From positions 434,001-498,000 of the forward strand of contig CAUVWY020000005.1 of assembly GCA_963555775.3 (NCBI GenBank): 64,000 nt of DNA, given 5' to 3'. The notes under the pieces are model-generated. The model searched no databases, was not told where the DNA came from, and saw only the letters and a list, made by a program, of their open reading frames with translations. The translations under genes and the position numbers were made by a program. The DNA comes from JAJEDW01 sp963555775 (lineage in GTDB: Bacteria > Acidobacteriota > Terriglobia > 20CM-2-55-15). Shown one piece after another: positions 51,824 through 60,655 of this stretch. How positions within the stretch are numbered: the first letter of the stretch is position 1; every line of letters starts with the position of its first letter.

Positions 51824-52687
51824 ATGCGCCGAAAGATCCTGGTCATTGGATTCGCAGCGGCTCTTTCCGCCGGCGTCGCGGCCGTGACGGCGGAAACCGA
51901 ACCGCAGGCGGCCCAACTCACCATCGAGCAGGTCAAGGACAACCTCTACAACATCATCGGCAGCGGCGGGAACGTTGCCGCCCTGGTCACGAGCGAAGGC
52001 GTCATCCTGGTCGACGACAAGTTCGAACAAAACTACGAGGCAATCGTCGAAAATGTCCGCAGCGTCACCGATCAACCCATACGGTACGTGATCAACACGC
52101 ACTACCACGCCGACCACAGCGGCGGTAATTCCAGATTTCTGCCCGTCGCCGAAGTACTGTCCACCCAGAACGCGCGAACCAACATTCTGGGAGGACTGCA
52201 ATCCAACGCGCCTCCTGGAGTGATGCCCGCCCGGATCACCTTTACCGAACAGGCGTCGATCTTTCTCGGGGGTCAGGAAGTCCGTGCACGGCACTTCGGG
52301 CGCAGCCACACCAACAGCGATGCCGTCATCTACTTCCCCGAACTCGCGACTGTTCACATGGGCGACATGATGGCGGGCGTGACGCCGCTGATCGATTACA
52401 ACGGCGGTGGCAGCATCGTGGAGTGGACCGAAACCGTGGACGCGATGATGGAAGAGTTTGACTTCGACACGGTGATCCCGGGGCATGGCGGGGTCACCGA
52501 CCCCGAGGGCCTTCGCACGTACAGGGACAACGTGGTGGAGTTGAGGGACCACGTGTCCATGCTTATTCGGGATGGCCGAAGCCAGGAAGAAATCGGCGAA
52601 ATCATCGGTATGGAATACCCATCCTATTCACCTGGAAGCCTTTTCATGGAATGGAGTCTCCCCGGTTTCATGACCGAACTCCAATAG
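51824..52687 (+). CDS. metallo-beta-lactamase-fold hydrolase, secreted
   Basis: 287 residues with a signal peptide. The metal motif HTHYHADHSGG is complete, with further ligands in FGRSHTNSD, HMGDMM and IPGHGG. It belongs to the broad MBL superfamily related to B-type lactamase-like and quinoprotein-associated hydrolases; the substrate is unknown. It follows copy 4 by 22 nt with AGGAGG. Confidence 0.83.
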   Translation: MRRKILVIGFAAALSAGVAAVTAETEPQAAQLTIEQVKDNLYNIIGSGGNVAALVTSEGVILVDDKFEQNYEAIVENVRSVTDQPIRYVINTHYHADHSGGNSRFLPVAEVLSTQNARTNILGGLQSNAPPGVMPARITFTEQASIFLGGQEVRARHFGRSHTNSDAVIYFPELATVHMGDMMAGVTPLIDYNGGGSIVEWTETVDAMMEEFDFDTVIPGHGGVTDPEGLRTYRDNVVELRDHVSMLIRDGRSQEEIGEIIGMEYPSYSPGSLFMEWSLPGFMTELQ

Positions 52688-52761
52688 CCGATCGCGGGAC
52701 GGACCTGGGGAAACCCGCCGGAGTCCTGAAGCGAACGCGGCCGCCAGTGGCCGCCCCGCTC

Positions 52762-52789
52762 TTTCGGTTGAATCGATGCCTGGGGCGGG
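52762..52789 (-). repeat. att-like copy of the tRNA-Leu 3' end
   Basis: 28 bp, beginning TTTCGGTTGAATCGATGCCT, are identical with 60628-60655, where they cover the last 13 nt of tRNA-Leu and 15 nt beyond. Weaker similarity extends about 40 bp upstream of both (GCCAG.GGCCG). It looks like the far attachment site of an integrated island. Confidence 0.65.
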
Positions 52790-52880
52790 GGACAATCTGT
52801 TCGAGGTGGTTGCGTGAGACGGCACCTGGTCGACCCAACCATGGCTCTACTGCCTCTTTTTAAGAATCGCAACACATCCT

Positions 52881-53357
52881 ATGCAGATCATCAGTGGGAG
52901 AAATAGGTCGTACCGCACGGCATTATTAGCGAGCAGTGTTGCGTTGCTGTGGTCCACCTATGCAGTTCTGACGACCCGAGACGAACTGTTTGTCATTCTC
53001 TTTGCATTCATGTCCGTTCAGGTGGTTGCGCTCGCTCTGATCGGGCGAGTAGCCCCGGGAACGCCCCTTCGCGCTCTGATTTTCCTTCTAACAACGACTG
53101 CGTTGCTTTGGGCGCTGGCGTCCGCGATTGTCGTCACTTTAGGTGCATGGAGCGGTTACGCGAACCATGGCTTCTTGGGGTGGGAACGAGATGGTTACAT
53201 TGAGACGGAAACCACCGGTAGATTCGGCGTCACCGTAATTGACCTTGCATTCACCGCACTGATCTTGACAATGCAAATGCTTACGTTCAGGGTCCTATGG
53301 CTTGGGCGGGCCACGAAGGAAACTGAAAAACAAGTGCCTGAAGCTGACAGCCCCTGA
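52881..53357 (+). CDS. membrane protein (158 aa)
   Basis: Four hydrophobic helices near 12-30, 36-53, 62-85 and 118-138, with short polar loops. No family is recognised. It is the first gene inside the putative island. Confidence 0.6.
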   Translation: MQIISGRNRSYRTALLASSVALLWSTYAVLTTRDELFVILFAFMSVQVVALALIGRVAPGTPLRALIFLLTTTALLWALASAIVVTLGAWSGYANHGFLGWERDGYIETETTGRFGVTVIDLAFTALILTMQMLTFRVLWLGRATKETEKQVPEADSP

Positions 53358-53689
53358 CCTTCCCTCCATAAATCGGTCCATTTCGAAAGTGAATTTTCCG
53401 GCCTTTGGCGCCCCCCTCGAAACTGGACCATCGATAATTAGAAAGTCGGGGCTTCGGTAGCCGGTTGATCCGTCCATCGCCGAACAAATACCGTCGGCGT
53501 GATATCTCCAATGGACCCGTGAGGATAGGGTCGATGGAGAAGTCGATCGATTCAGTCCGAACTGCCCACACGTCCGGTGAACGGGTACGGGCTTTTTCTA
53601 TATGTGAGACAGGAAAGGAAACGACGAGGTACTTGTTGGACCTCATCGGTCTTCGATAGCGCTGAAAATTTCACGAGAGGTCTTCTTCA
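53358..53689. other. no supported gene
   Basis: Only short frames without conserved look. The ribosome-binding site GAGAGG of the next gene is at its end. Confidence 0.4.
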
Positions 53690-54901
53690 GTGAGACACTG
53701 CGTCACGCAGGTTGCGTTCTTTCCGTGGTTGTCGCTCAAGCAGCCGATAGAACTCCCACCACTGCGCTTCGTGCCCTTTCGAGACAAGTCAGGTACCGTG
53801 TCAGCAGAATTGAACGACCTGACGGAATCGCTCGATACGATCCTGATGGGTTACGTCGACATGCGCGGAGAGCCGATCGGAAACAGCGTCGTGGTCACTC
53901 ACGCTGAACGAATTCCGCCCTGGAACGTCCACGACGATGATCACGATCTCGTCAGCCGGTACGCGAAGATACTGATTCTTTCTGCGATCGCTAAGAACGA
54001 TTACAACACGGACCTGGGATTCTACGCGAACGCGACGACATTTCAGTTTGTCCGGCAGCGCTTCACAACTCCCGTCGATTTCATCGCCTTCGGATCGCGT
54101 AGACGAGACGGATCCACTATGGATGGCGGCTACCGCCATGGAGACGTAAAGTTCTCCGTTCCCCAGCAATCGAAGTCCTTGGGAGAGGTGTGCGTCGATT
54201 CAGATCTTGCCTTGGCAATCGTTCGCTCAATCGATTGTAGTTCGCCTACGGCAAGACGGCTCCTGCCCGCCCTGTCATTCTTCAGTCTCGCAAACACCGA
54301 CAGTGACGTGATGGACTTCACGGCCGAATTGATCCTCATGGGCGCTTGTTTCGAGCAATTGCTCGGCACTTCTGGAGCCCGTGGACTCAGCCAAGCGGTC
54401 GGGAATCTGCTCCGCCCATATGAGAGCGTTACTGTCGACCAAGTGATCACTGACCGACCAGGTATCGTCATCGAACCTCAGTACGAAGCTGCTCAACGAT
54501 CTTGGCCAATACACCGGATGTGGGCTCAAGAACTCTACCACTTGCGAAATGCGCACATCCACGGCAACAAAGGAAGAACATGGGGATGGTACGAACTTGA
54601 ACACCTCGTGATGGCGGCATTCACGTTTCCGCTCTTCGTCAAGCTGCTCTTAACTGACGAGGGCTTCTACCAAACGACCGATGACGACCGTGGTAGTCTC
54701 CAAGCAATCGATCATCTGCTCTCAAAAACAGGTTGGGCTCAGCGAGTTGAAGGCCGAAATGCGACGGTCTGGCAAGACGCAGTCTGGAACGCACGGCGCC
54801 AAGTTGCGCTCGACCGCGCCATTACACAGGCTGTTGCGGAGTTGGAGTTCAAACTCGAAGACGCTCGTGAAGAAAACGACGACGAGAAGGAGCACCGGTA
54901 G
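53690..54901 (+). CDS. HEPN-type protein (ApeA-like)
   Basis: 403 residues from a GTG preceded by GAGAGG. The C-terminal half has the pattern of ApeA-like HEPN domains: FTAELILMGACFEQLLGTSG, then LYHLRNAHIHG, which gives the R-x4-H of HEPN RNases. The N-terminal half is beta-rich and unknown. A highly charged tail (EDAREENDDEKEHR) ends it. HEPN proteins of this build act in anti-phage defence by cutting RNA; that role here is inferred from motif and island context. Confidence 0.65.
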   Translation: MRHCVTQVAFFPWLSLKQPIELPPLRFVPFRDKSGTVSAELNDLTESLDTILMGYVDMRGEPIGNSVVVTHAERIPPWNVHDDDHDLVSRYAKILILSAIAKNDYNTDLGFYANATTFQFVRQRFTTPVDFIAFGSRRRDGSTMDGGYRHGDVKFSVPQQSKSLGEVCVDSDLALAIVRSIDCSSPTARRLLPALSFFSLANTDSDVMDFTAELILMGACFEQLLGTSGARGLSQAVGNLLRPYESVTVDQVITDRPGIVIEPQYEAAQRSWPIHRMWAQELYHLRNAHIHGNKGRTWGWYELEHLVMAAFTFPLFVKLLLTDEGFYQTTDDDRGSLQAIDHLLSKTGWAQRVEGRNATVWQDAVWNARRQVALDRAITQAVAELEFKLEDAREENDDEKEHR

Positions 54902-54975
54902 GAGACTCCGAACGAGAAGGAGGTCGGCCACGTATTCCATGGGCCGCTCTCTTGTGAATCCGCAACCGCCACAAT

Positions 54976-56019
54976 TCACGCTGGTGACATCGAACGCGCG
55001 CCGTCCCGGATAGTCACTAAGACCTCCGCAACCTTTTCGTCCTCAACGGGAATGTCCGGGCCGGTCCGGATGTCAGGGGCGAGAGCGACCAAATTCACCA
55101 CGGCATCTCGTCTGAGGATGAAGAGGGAGCCGAGATCCTTCCATCCTTCTTTCTGCAGGGTTCCCTTGCAAGCGCGGTGAAATGCGTTCGCGACGATATC
55201 AGCCAGCTGCAACCCGACATGATGCTTCGAATCCGCGAACGCCATGTTACGGAAAATCGCTTTCAAATCAATTGCGCTGATGTACTTGTCTTCCGGAAAA
55301 CGACGTATCCCTCTCAGCCACTCGAAATGGTCTTTCCACCGCACGTCTTTCTCCGTGACTGCCAGCTTGTCGAGATAGGAGTAGTCAAAGCGCGGGTCAT
55401 CAACCGTCCCGAGCGGGTCTAAGAAACTTCTTGCCTCGAGGAACGGCAAGAGCAGCGTCCGCCACATTTCCTCGGCCTGCGTGATCGACCGGTTCTTTGC
55501 GTCAATCGTCCACACAAACTCTCCCAGCTCTGGCGCGACGCGCTGGCTCCAGAACAGCGTTCCTATCCGAAGTGTCTCTTCGCACAGGCGAGTGGTGAGG
55601 AACGCCTGCACGAAGAGTTGGTTGGACATATTCCGAATCCGGTGGGCGAGCTTGTGCATCTTGGTGACTACGTCAGGGTGGTGCTCTGGCCCGAGGTGTT
55701 CGGTCACCTTCTCAGCTTGGCGTTGCTTAAAATCGGTGATGGCTGCTTCTGATTGTGCGCGGCCATCGATCGCCCATATCTCGACGAAACAGTCGTATTT
55801 TGCGAGCTCTTTTATGACGAGGGCGACTTGCTTCTCGTTGAGCGAACTCCCCTTTTTCTCGTCTGATTTGCTGCCCCATGACGTCCTCAGGTGCAAGAAC
55901 CGGCGAAACAGGTACTCCTTCTTTCCGGACGGAATAACAAGAGCGGCGACGCAGCTGATGTAGTTGGCACGCTGTGTTGGAATGATGAAAGTCCCGGACT
56001 CGTCAATGTAGATATGCAT
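54976..56019 (-). CDS. DUF3800 protein
   Basis: 347 residues beginning HIYIDESGTF with the first acidic motif, and ending with FADSKHHVGLQLADIVA, the other diagnostic DUF3800 motif. The fold is thought to be RNase H-like with metal-binding acidic residues. It is convergent with the HEPN gene, 74 nt apart. DUF3800 genes are frequent in defence islands, but the activity is not established. Confidence 0.8.
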   Translation of the reverse strand: MHIYIDESGTFIIPTQRANYISCVAALVIPSGKKEYLFRRFLHLRTSWGSKSDEKKGSSLNEKQVALVIKELAKYDCFVEIWAIDGRAQSEAAITDFKQRQAEKVTEHLGPEHHPDVVTKMHKLAHRIRNMSNQLFVQAFLTTRLCEETLRIGTLFWSQRVAPELGEFVWTIDAKNRSITQAEEMWRTLLLPFLEARSFLDPLGTVDDPRFDYSYLDKLAVTEKDVRWKDHFEWLRGIRRFPEDKYISAIDLKAIFRNMAFADSKHHVGLQLADIVANAFHRACKGTLQKEGWKDLGSLFILRRDAVVNLVALAPDIRTGPDIPVEDEKVAEVLVTIRDGARSMSPA

Positions 56020-56224
56020 CGGACGCTATTGTCCGGGTCTGTATCGTCAGGAGAGGGCCTGAATCATATCGTAAGGGGGCCAAGCGGTCTCCGGAAATTC
56101 CACAAGAAGAGAGGCCGGTTTTCCCGAGAACGAGGATGTGGGAAGCGTGAGAATCTCTGGCGTGTCATGTGCAACCATGCCCCAAAAGACGCCAAAAAAA
56201 GCACGTCAGCGATTGGAGACACAA

Positions 56225-56255
56225 TGGAAGGCGGCGGGAATCGAACCCGCTCCGT
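56225..56255 (-). other. tmRNA/tRNA 3'-end-like fragment
   Basis: Read on the minus strand: GCGGG-TTCGATT-CCCGC, then CGCCTTCCA. This is the T-arm and acceptor 3' strand as found at the end of ssrA (tmRNA). No anticodon arm, tag reading frame or 5' half is present, so it is only an end fragment, as left by integration at such a site. Confidence 0.5.
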
Positions 56256-56322
56256 CATGTATGTGCGGGTACAGGGGTAAGCAGATCGAGACGGTCGTTT
56301 GAAACGGGTATCCGCATGTCCG

Positions 56323-56544
56323 TCAAGCTGCGAACGAAATGATCTCGAGCTCTGCCGACGTGTCGGCGTTGGACAACAGCTGTTCGACTCTTGCGAACAC
56401 GGAGTCGTCGATCGAATACTCAACGCACCGACCGCACTGCAGTACCGGGAGTTGCTTCAGAATCACGATCGTGAGGTCAGTGATTTTGAAAGGGAGGTCA
56501 GTAGTCGTCGGCTGGAGTCGGCTTCCACAGACGCGGCACTTCAT
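56323..56544 (-). CDS. YgiT-type zinc-finger antitoxin
   Basis: 73 residues from the ATG at 56544, which overlaps the toxin stop as ATGA. Two C-x-x-C pairs (MKCRVCGS and LQCGRCVEY) form the zinc finger, as in MqsA/YgiT N-terminal domains. There is no C-terminal helix-turn-helix, so it may not repress transcription alone. Confidence 0.8.
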   Translation of the reverse strand: MKCRVCGSRLQPTTTDLPFKITDLTIVILKQLPVLQCGRCVEYSIDDSVFARVEQLLSNADTSAELEIISFAA

Positions 56545-56867
56545 TTTCCGAATCTCCTCGTTTTCAGGTCCGTTTCCCATTCAGTGGGATCAGGACGATA
56601 CACCGTTACGACACGGACGTTGTCTCCTTCGACATCCAGCGCGAACTGAACGTGGAAACTCGACGCTCCCAGGACAAGATAACTCGGCAGGTACTTATCC
56701 TCAGGATACGAATCCACGATCTCGTAACTGTCGACGGCATCCAAAATCTCCGCTCTCGTCAGGAAGCGGCCTGCCAGCCGCATGTTCACGTGATACGTCC
56801 AATGAATCTTCCGCTCGCGAGCACATCGTCCGATAAATGCAATTGTGTCATCGGGGATGTTCCCCAT
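56541..56867 (-). CDS. DUF4258 toxin
   Basis: 108 residues from MGNIPDD; another ATG lies 21 nt upstream. The DUF4258 pattern IHWTYHVNMRLAGRFLTRAEILDAV and VTVYRPDPTEWE is clear. Such proteins pair with YgiT-type zinc fingers and are believed to be RelE/MqsR-like RNases. Confidence 0.8.
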   Translation of the reverse strand: MGNIPDDTIAFIGRCARERKIHWTYHVNMRLAGRFLTRAEILDAVDSYEIVDSYPEDKYLPSYLVLGASSFHVQFALDVEGDNVRVVTVYRPDPTEWETDLKTRRFGK

Positions 56868-57068
56868 ACCCAAACAGTTTGAACCCATCCCCGTCTTGGC
56901 TCAAAAGTCTGCGACGTGTCTTTTCGGTCGCGGGCGCTAGTCACGGAACCGGCGCATGATTTTCTGAGTGTTCCGGTGCGCCCGCTGATATCTGCAGTTC
57001 GGCCAGAATTTCACTCGAAATTCGCCGAACGAAGTTGGATACGGCGGAAGGGATGGAGGCGGCGGAAT

Positions 57069-57137
57069 TAAAACTCCCGACGAGCATTGACTCATTGAAA
57101 ACGTTACCGACCGGGGGATTTTAATTCTCGCTGATCA
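57069..57137 (+). repeat. IS-end-like repeat, copy 2
   Basis: AATTAAAACTCCCGACGA (from 57065), then the 27 bp shared with 36325-36351, then GGGATTTTAATTCTCGCTGA. Two ends lie here back to back with nothing between, as after loss of an insertion sequence. The rest of 56868-57430 shows no gene. Confidence 0.55.
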
Positions 57138-57430
57138 GCCAGACCGACTCACTGAGGACTGGAGGCATATAACGTGAAAACCGTCTCTTGGCCAAACAGC
57201 GGTTTTTTGCGAATTACTTTGACGACGCGCAATGCACCGGGGTTGGAGTTACTGCGGTTCACCTGCGCCCCTGAGGTAGCCAGCCGCGACAGATTTCACT
57301 GATACTCGGCGCAGGAACCGAACAAATCGCTAATTCCATCCGTCCGCCCGGCTACTGCGGCAGCTCTGACGCGGGCGCTCCTGGACACACGATCCACCCG
57401 ACCCTAATCTCTTCGGCTCCGGTCTGTGCT

Positions 57431-58288
57431 CTACTGGTTTTCCTCCGCCTCGCGGAGCATCGCTTCGAATCCCGCCTCGGCCCCCGCCACGTAATCCCTG
57501 AATCCTTCGGCGTCGAAGCAGGTCACACACCTCTCATCGACGGGAAGGGCCGGGTCTAACTCCTGGGGTGGGTTCTGCGGGTGATTGTGGAGGAAAAGGT
57601 CGGGAGGTTCCATTTCCGTCAGCCTTTGAAGCGTTCTCTCGGTGTCGGCGACAACCGTCGGGTGCCTGGGATTGTCGAAAAGCGGAGCCCCGTTGTTCGG
57701 GATTTCACCGCCGCGGAAGGCGACGGAGTAAGTGTTCCCGTCTTCCTGGACCGTAGTCATCCACATCGTGGCCCCCTGTGTGTGGCCTCCCGTCCAGAGA
57801 GCGCTCAACGTCACCCCGCCCAGAGTGACCGTGTCGCCGTCCTCGATCACGCGATCCACCGAAACGGGCTCAAAGCTCGGGGCCCCGATAGCCGAGTTGT
57901 CCTCGCCGGATTCGAGTGCCACGGCATCGCCGCCAAGCGCGACAACCTGCGCACCGGTCACTCGCTTCATGGCCGCATGCCCCTCGACGTGGTCAAAGTG
58001 CGCGTGACTCGAGATCATGATTTCGATGTCCTGCACGTTGAACCCGAGTTCCTCGACGTTTGAGACGATGAGATCGTGCATTTCCGTGGTGCCCGTGTCG
58101 TGAAGAATGTGGCCCTCCGGCGTGGTGATGAGATAGGAGCCATACGGGCCACCCACAAAGTAGATGTTGCCAATGACGCGGAACGGTTCGACGGCTTCGC
58201 CCGCCCCCTGAACCGGCTCCGCCGCACCATACGGCGACATTGACACCATCGCCGCGGTCAGCACAACCAACGCACATGCCAGACGCAT
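57431..58288 (-). CDS. B3-like metallo-beta-lactamase-fold protein, secreted
   Basis: 285 residues with a signal peptide ending YGAA. Zinc ligands are in SSHAHFDHVEG (H-x-H-x-D-H), in GGHTQGATMW and in FLHNHPQNP, the order of subclass B3 enzymes. B3 lactamases hydrolyse beta-lactams, but most chromosomal relatives have not been tested, so resistance is not claimed. It ends with a helical tail (FEAMLREAEE). Confidence 0.78.
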   Translation of the reverse strand: MRLACALVVLTAAMVSMSPYGAAEPVQGAGEAVEPFRVIGNIYFVGGPYGSYLITTPEGHILHDTGTTEMHDLIVSNVEELGFNVQDIEIMISSHAHFDHVEGHAAMKRVTGAQVVALGGDAVALESGEDNSAIGAPSFEPVSVDRVIEDGDTVTLGGVTLSALWTGGHTQGATMWMTTVQEDGNTYSVAFRGGEIPNNGAPLFDNPRHPTVVADTERTLQRLTEMEPPDLFLHNHPQNPPQELDPALPVDERCVTCFDAEGFRDYVAGAEAGFEAMLREAEENQ

Positions 58289-58596
58289 AAGGCCTCCTTA
58301 CGAGTATGTTTAAGCAGACTACCGACGAAGCATAAGCGCTCGCCGGGAATCGAGTCCATCTGAAACGACCCGGCGTAACGCGCAAAAGCACTGCAAGTGC
58401 TCGCCAGCGCAGACAAACTGTTCACCTGAAGGCGAAAGAATGACGGGATGACCTCTCGATTCAATGCAGCGGCGCCGCTTGCCGCGACCGGACTGTTACC
58501 GTGGAACGCAATCCCTGCAAAGGCCCAGAACTGGCAATGGCGGTTGAGACATTGATTGTCGACTTGGACCTGATTTCGGGGGAAGGTCAGGCAACG

Positions 58597-58647
58597 GCCC
58601 TGGACACGAACGTAAGTCTCATCGATACGCCAGGACGGTACTGTCAA
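58597..58647 (-). mobile_element. IS6-type transposase scrap
   Basis: PSWRIDETYVRVQG on the minus strand matches the first catalytic Asp region of IS6/IS26-type transposases. It is followed by unrelated sequence. Nothing else is supported in 58289-58756. Confidence 0.55.
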
Positions 58648-58756
58648 GTTAATTGATTTCCTGGAGGGTGCCCTGATTGAGATGCGAGCTAAGTCACTGA
58701 TTTTCTGTGCTGGCTAGAATTGATTTCGCGTCGAAAAAGAGTAAATTCCGATTAAC

Positions 58757-58784
58757 GTGACAGTGGCGTCTCGTACTCTATATT
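58757..58784 (+). promoter_or_regulatory. possible promoter of the APC permease
   Basis: GTGACA (58757-58762), a 16-bp spacer and TATATT (58779-58784). It lies about 40 nt upstream of the short leader frame. Confidence 0.4.
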
Positions 58785-58826
58785 GCGCGCCGCATCGTAA
58801 TCGACGATCTAAAAAGAGCCATCACG

Positions 58827-58871
58827 ATGAAAAGCGATTCCCGACTTAAACAAGCACACGAGAGGTCGTGA
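58827..58871 (+). CDS. 14-codon leader frame coupled to the permease
   Basis: ATG AAA AGC GAT... runs 14 codons and its TGA overlaps the GTG of the permease (GTGA). AGAGAG-like sequence inside the leader serves as the permease ribosome-binding site. It could be a translational coupler, or simply chance. Confidence 0.35.
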   Translation: MKSDSRLKQAHERS

Positions 58872-60166
58872 CACGCCCAGAGCAGGCCGAAAAGCTACCA
58901 CGTAACATCGGCCTTTGGGGCATCTGGCTGTTAACGGTCAATGGCCTGATTGGTGCCGGAATCTTCGGCCTTCCCAGCGGTGCGGCCAGCCTGGCAGGCG
59001 GGTACAGCCCCGCCGCGTATTTAGTCTGTGCGCTGGTAATCCTGCCGGTCGTACTGTGCTTCGCAGAAGCGGGGTCCTATTTTAGAAGCACGGGCGGACC
59101 GATTCGCTACAGTACTGAAGCCTTCGGTCCCTTTGTTGGCTTCCAGGCAGGCTGGCTCCTATACGTTTCCCGATTGGCCTCGCTCGCTGCGAACAGCGTG
59201 TTGCTGGTCGACAGCGTGGGCTTCTTCTGGGCGGGAGCCACCGCCGGTACAGGACGATTCGTCGCACTCGTCTCGATCTGGTTCAGCTTGGTCTTTTTGA
59301 ACGTGATCGGCTCGGTGAGAGCGATCCGTTCACTGGCGGTTCTGACAGCGGCCAAGTTGACCGCGCTCCTGTTGCTTGTAGGGATGGGAATTGCCTATTT
59401 CGGTCGCGATCTGTTGCCAAACGCCCAAACAGAAGTGCCTGCGGCCGGCGAGTTCGGAGCCGCGATCTTGCTGCTGATCTATGCATTTGCCGGTTTCGAA
59501 TCGGCGGGGATTCCGGCGGGAGAGACAAGGCGCCCTTCCCGCGACATACCCATCGCTCTATTGCTGGGTCTGGGAAGCGCGGCGCTCGTCTATGTGGCGA
59601 TCCAGATGGTCAGCATCGCGGCTGTGCCGGACATCGCAGCTTCAACCTCGCCGCTGCTGGATGTCGCGAATGCTCTTATGGGTCCCGTGGGATCTTTCAT
59701 TCTGATGTTAGGCGTCGTTGCTTCAGTGGGCGGCAACCTGTTGGGAGGGATGTTTTCAACTCCACGTTTGAGCTATGCAATCGCGCTGGACGGCAACTTG
59801 CCCAAGTGGTTCGGCACCGTGCACCCCCGGTTCCTGACACCCGCGAACTCGACCGTGCTCTTTGGATCGCTCGCGTTTGTGCTTGCAGTTTACGGTTCTT
59901 TCATTTGGCTAGCCGCAGCGGCCGTAGTTTCAAGGCTTTTTGTATATGCCGTGATCTCGGTGTCAATTCCCAGGCTCAGGAAACGGCATGCCGACCGAGA
60001 GGGATTCGTCCTGCCGGGCGGGTACGCTGTTCCTGCGTTAGCAATTGCGGCATGCGCCTGGTTGATACTGCAGGTCAGCCGCAACGCGTTATTGGCCGCG
60101 GCGCTTGTCATGGTGCTGGGTTCAGTTCTGTATGCCGTCGCGCGCCGCCGGAGCAGTTCGGCGTGA
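58868..60166 (+). CDS. APC-family amino acid permease
   Basis: 432 residues, 12 hydrophobic helices. The helix-1 motif GLIGAGIFGLPSG is typical of APC transporters, as is FAGFESAGIPAGETRRPSRDIP in helix 6 and the following loop. It imports or exchanges an amino acid or amine. The GTG at 58868 follows GAGAGG. It is the last gene of the putative island. Confidence 0.87.
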   Translation: MTRPEQAEKLPRNIGLWGIWLLTVNGLIGAGIFGLPSGAASLAGGYSPAAYLVCALVILPVVLCFAEAGSYFRSTGGPIRYSTEAFGPFVGFQAGWLLYVSRLASLAANSVLLVDSVGFFWAGATAGTGRFVALVSIWFSLVFLNVIGSVRAIRSLAVLTAAKLTALLLLVGMGIAYFGRDLLPNAQTEVPAAGEFGAAILLLIYAFAGFESAGIPAGETRRPSRDIPIALLLGLGSAALVYVAIQMVSIAAVPDIAASTSPLLDVANALMGPVGSFILMLGVVASVGGNLLGGMFSTPRLSYAIALDGNLPKWFGTVHPRFLTPANSTVLFGSLAFVLAVYGSFIWLAAAAVVSRLFVYAVISVSIPRLRKRHADREGFVLPGGYAVPALAIAACAWLILQVSRNALLAAALVMVLGSVLYAVARRRSSSA

Positions 60167-60299
60167 AAGCGTCGCCCAAGCGGGCAACGGTCCTGACGCG
60201 GACCTTGGCACCGCTCCGGATCGTCAAAAAGTGTGCAGTTTTCAGTTGTCAAAAGTGTGCAGTTTTCAATTGCCATTGACACGCTAGGCACGCGCCTGA

Positions 60300-60410
60300 G
60301 AACGCGGGCATCCTGCCCGCACAGGAGTTCCTGAATCCTGAATATCGAGCCCGCGGAGCGCGCCGCCTGGATGTTTATACATTCCGGGTGCGGGCAAGAT
60401 GCCCGCGTTC
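60300..60410. repeat. 23-bp inverted repeat of a self-palindromic unit
   Basis: GAACGCGGGCATCCTGCCCG (60300 on) and, inverted at 60388-60410, the same with one change. Each arm also folds on itself (GCGGGCATCCTGCCCGC). A third trace is GCCCCGCGTTCCCAGGG near 60525. Upstream, AAAGTGTGCAGTTTTCA occurs twice (60227-60273). No gene is in 60167-60627. Confidence 0.6.
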
Positions 60411-60627
60411 CCAGGGAAAAACCGGGGATGTTTCTGACTGAAACGGAAAATGACACCGACGGCGGGGGGTGGCACGGGGAAGAAGATGCGGGCGTGGCGC
60501 GTATCCACGCGCCAGAGACGAGATGCCCCGCGTTCCCAGGGCGCGCTACTGCGCGCAAGAGCAAGGATGCATTATTCGGGATCCGGATTCCTGAGGCGAC
60601 CGCCTCCGCCAGCGGCCGACCCTCCTG

Positions 60628-60655
60628 TTTCGGTTGAATCGATGCCTGGGGCGGG
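60628..60655 (-). repeat. att-like site at the tRNA-Leu 3' end
   Basis: The tRNA-proximal copy of the 28-bp repeat described at 52762-52789. Integration into the 3' end of a tRNA leaves the gene intact, which is the case here. Confidence 0.65.

Noticed and set aside
52762..52790. second tRNA-Leu gene
   Set aside because: Only the last 13 nt of the tRNA and its downstream flank are present.
56200..56260. complete tmRNA or tRNA
   Set aside because: No 5' half, anticodon arm or tag sequence can be found on the minus strand; only the 3' end is there.
57178..57220. rho-independent terminator AAAACCG...CGGTTTTTT
   Set aside because: The stem is only 7 bp with an 18-nt loop, and no gene ends just upstream.
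57431..58288. beta-lactam resistance gene
   Set aside because: The B3-type ligands fit, but many secreted MBL-fold proteins share them; sequence alone does not show lactamase activity.
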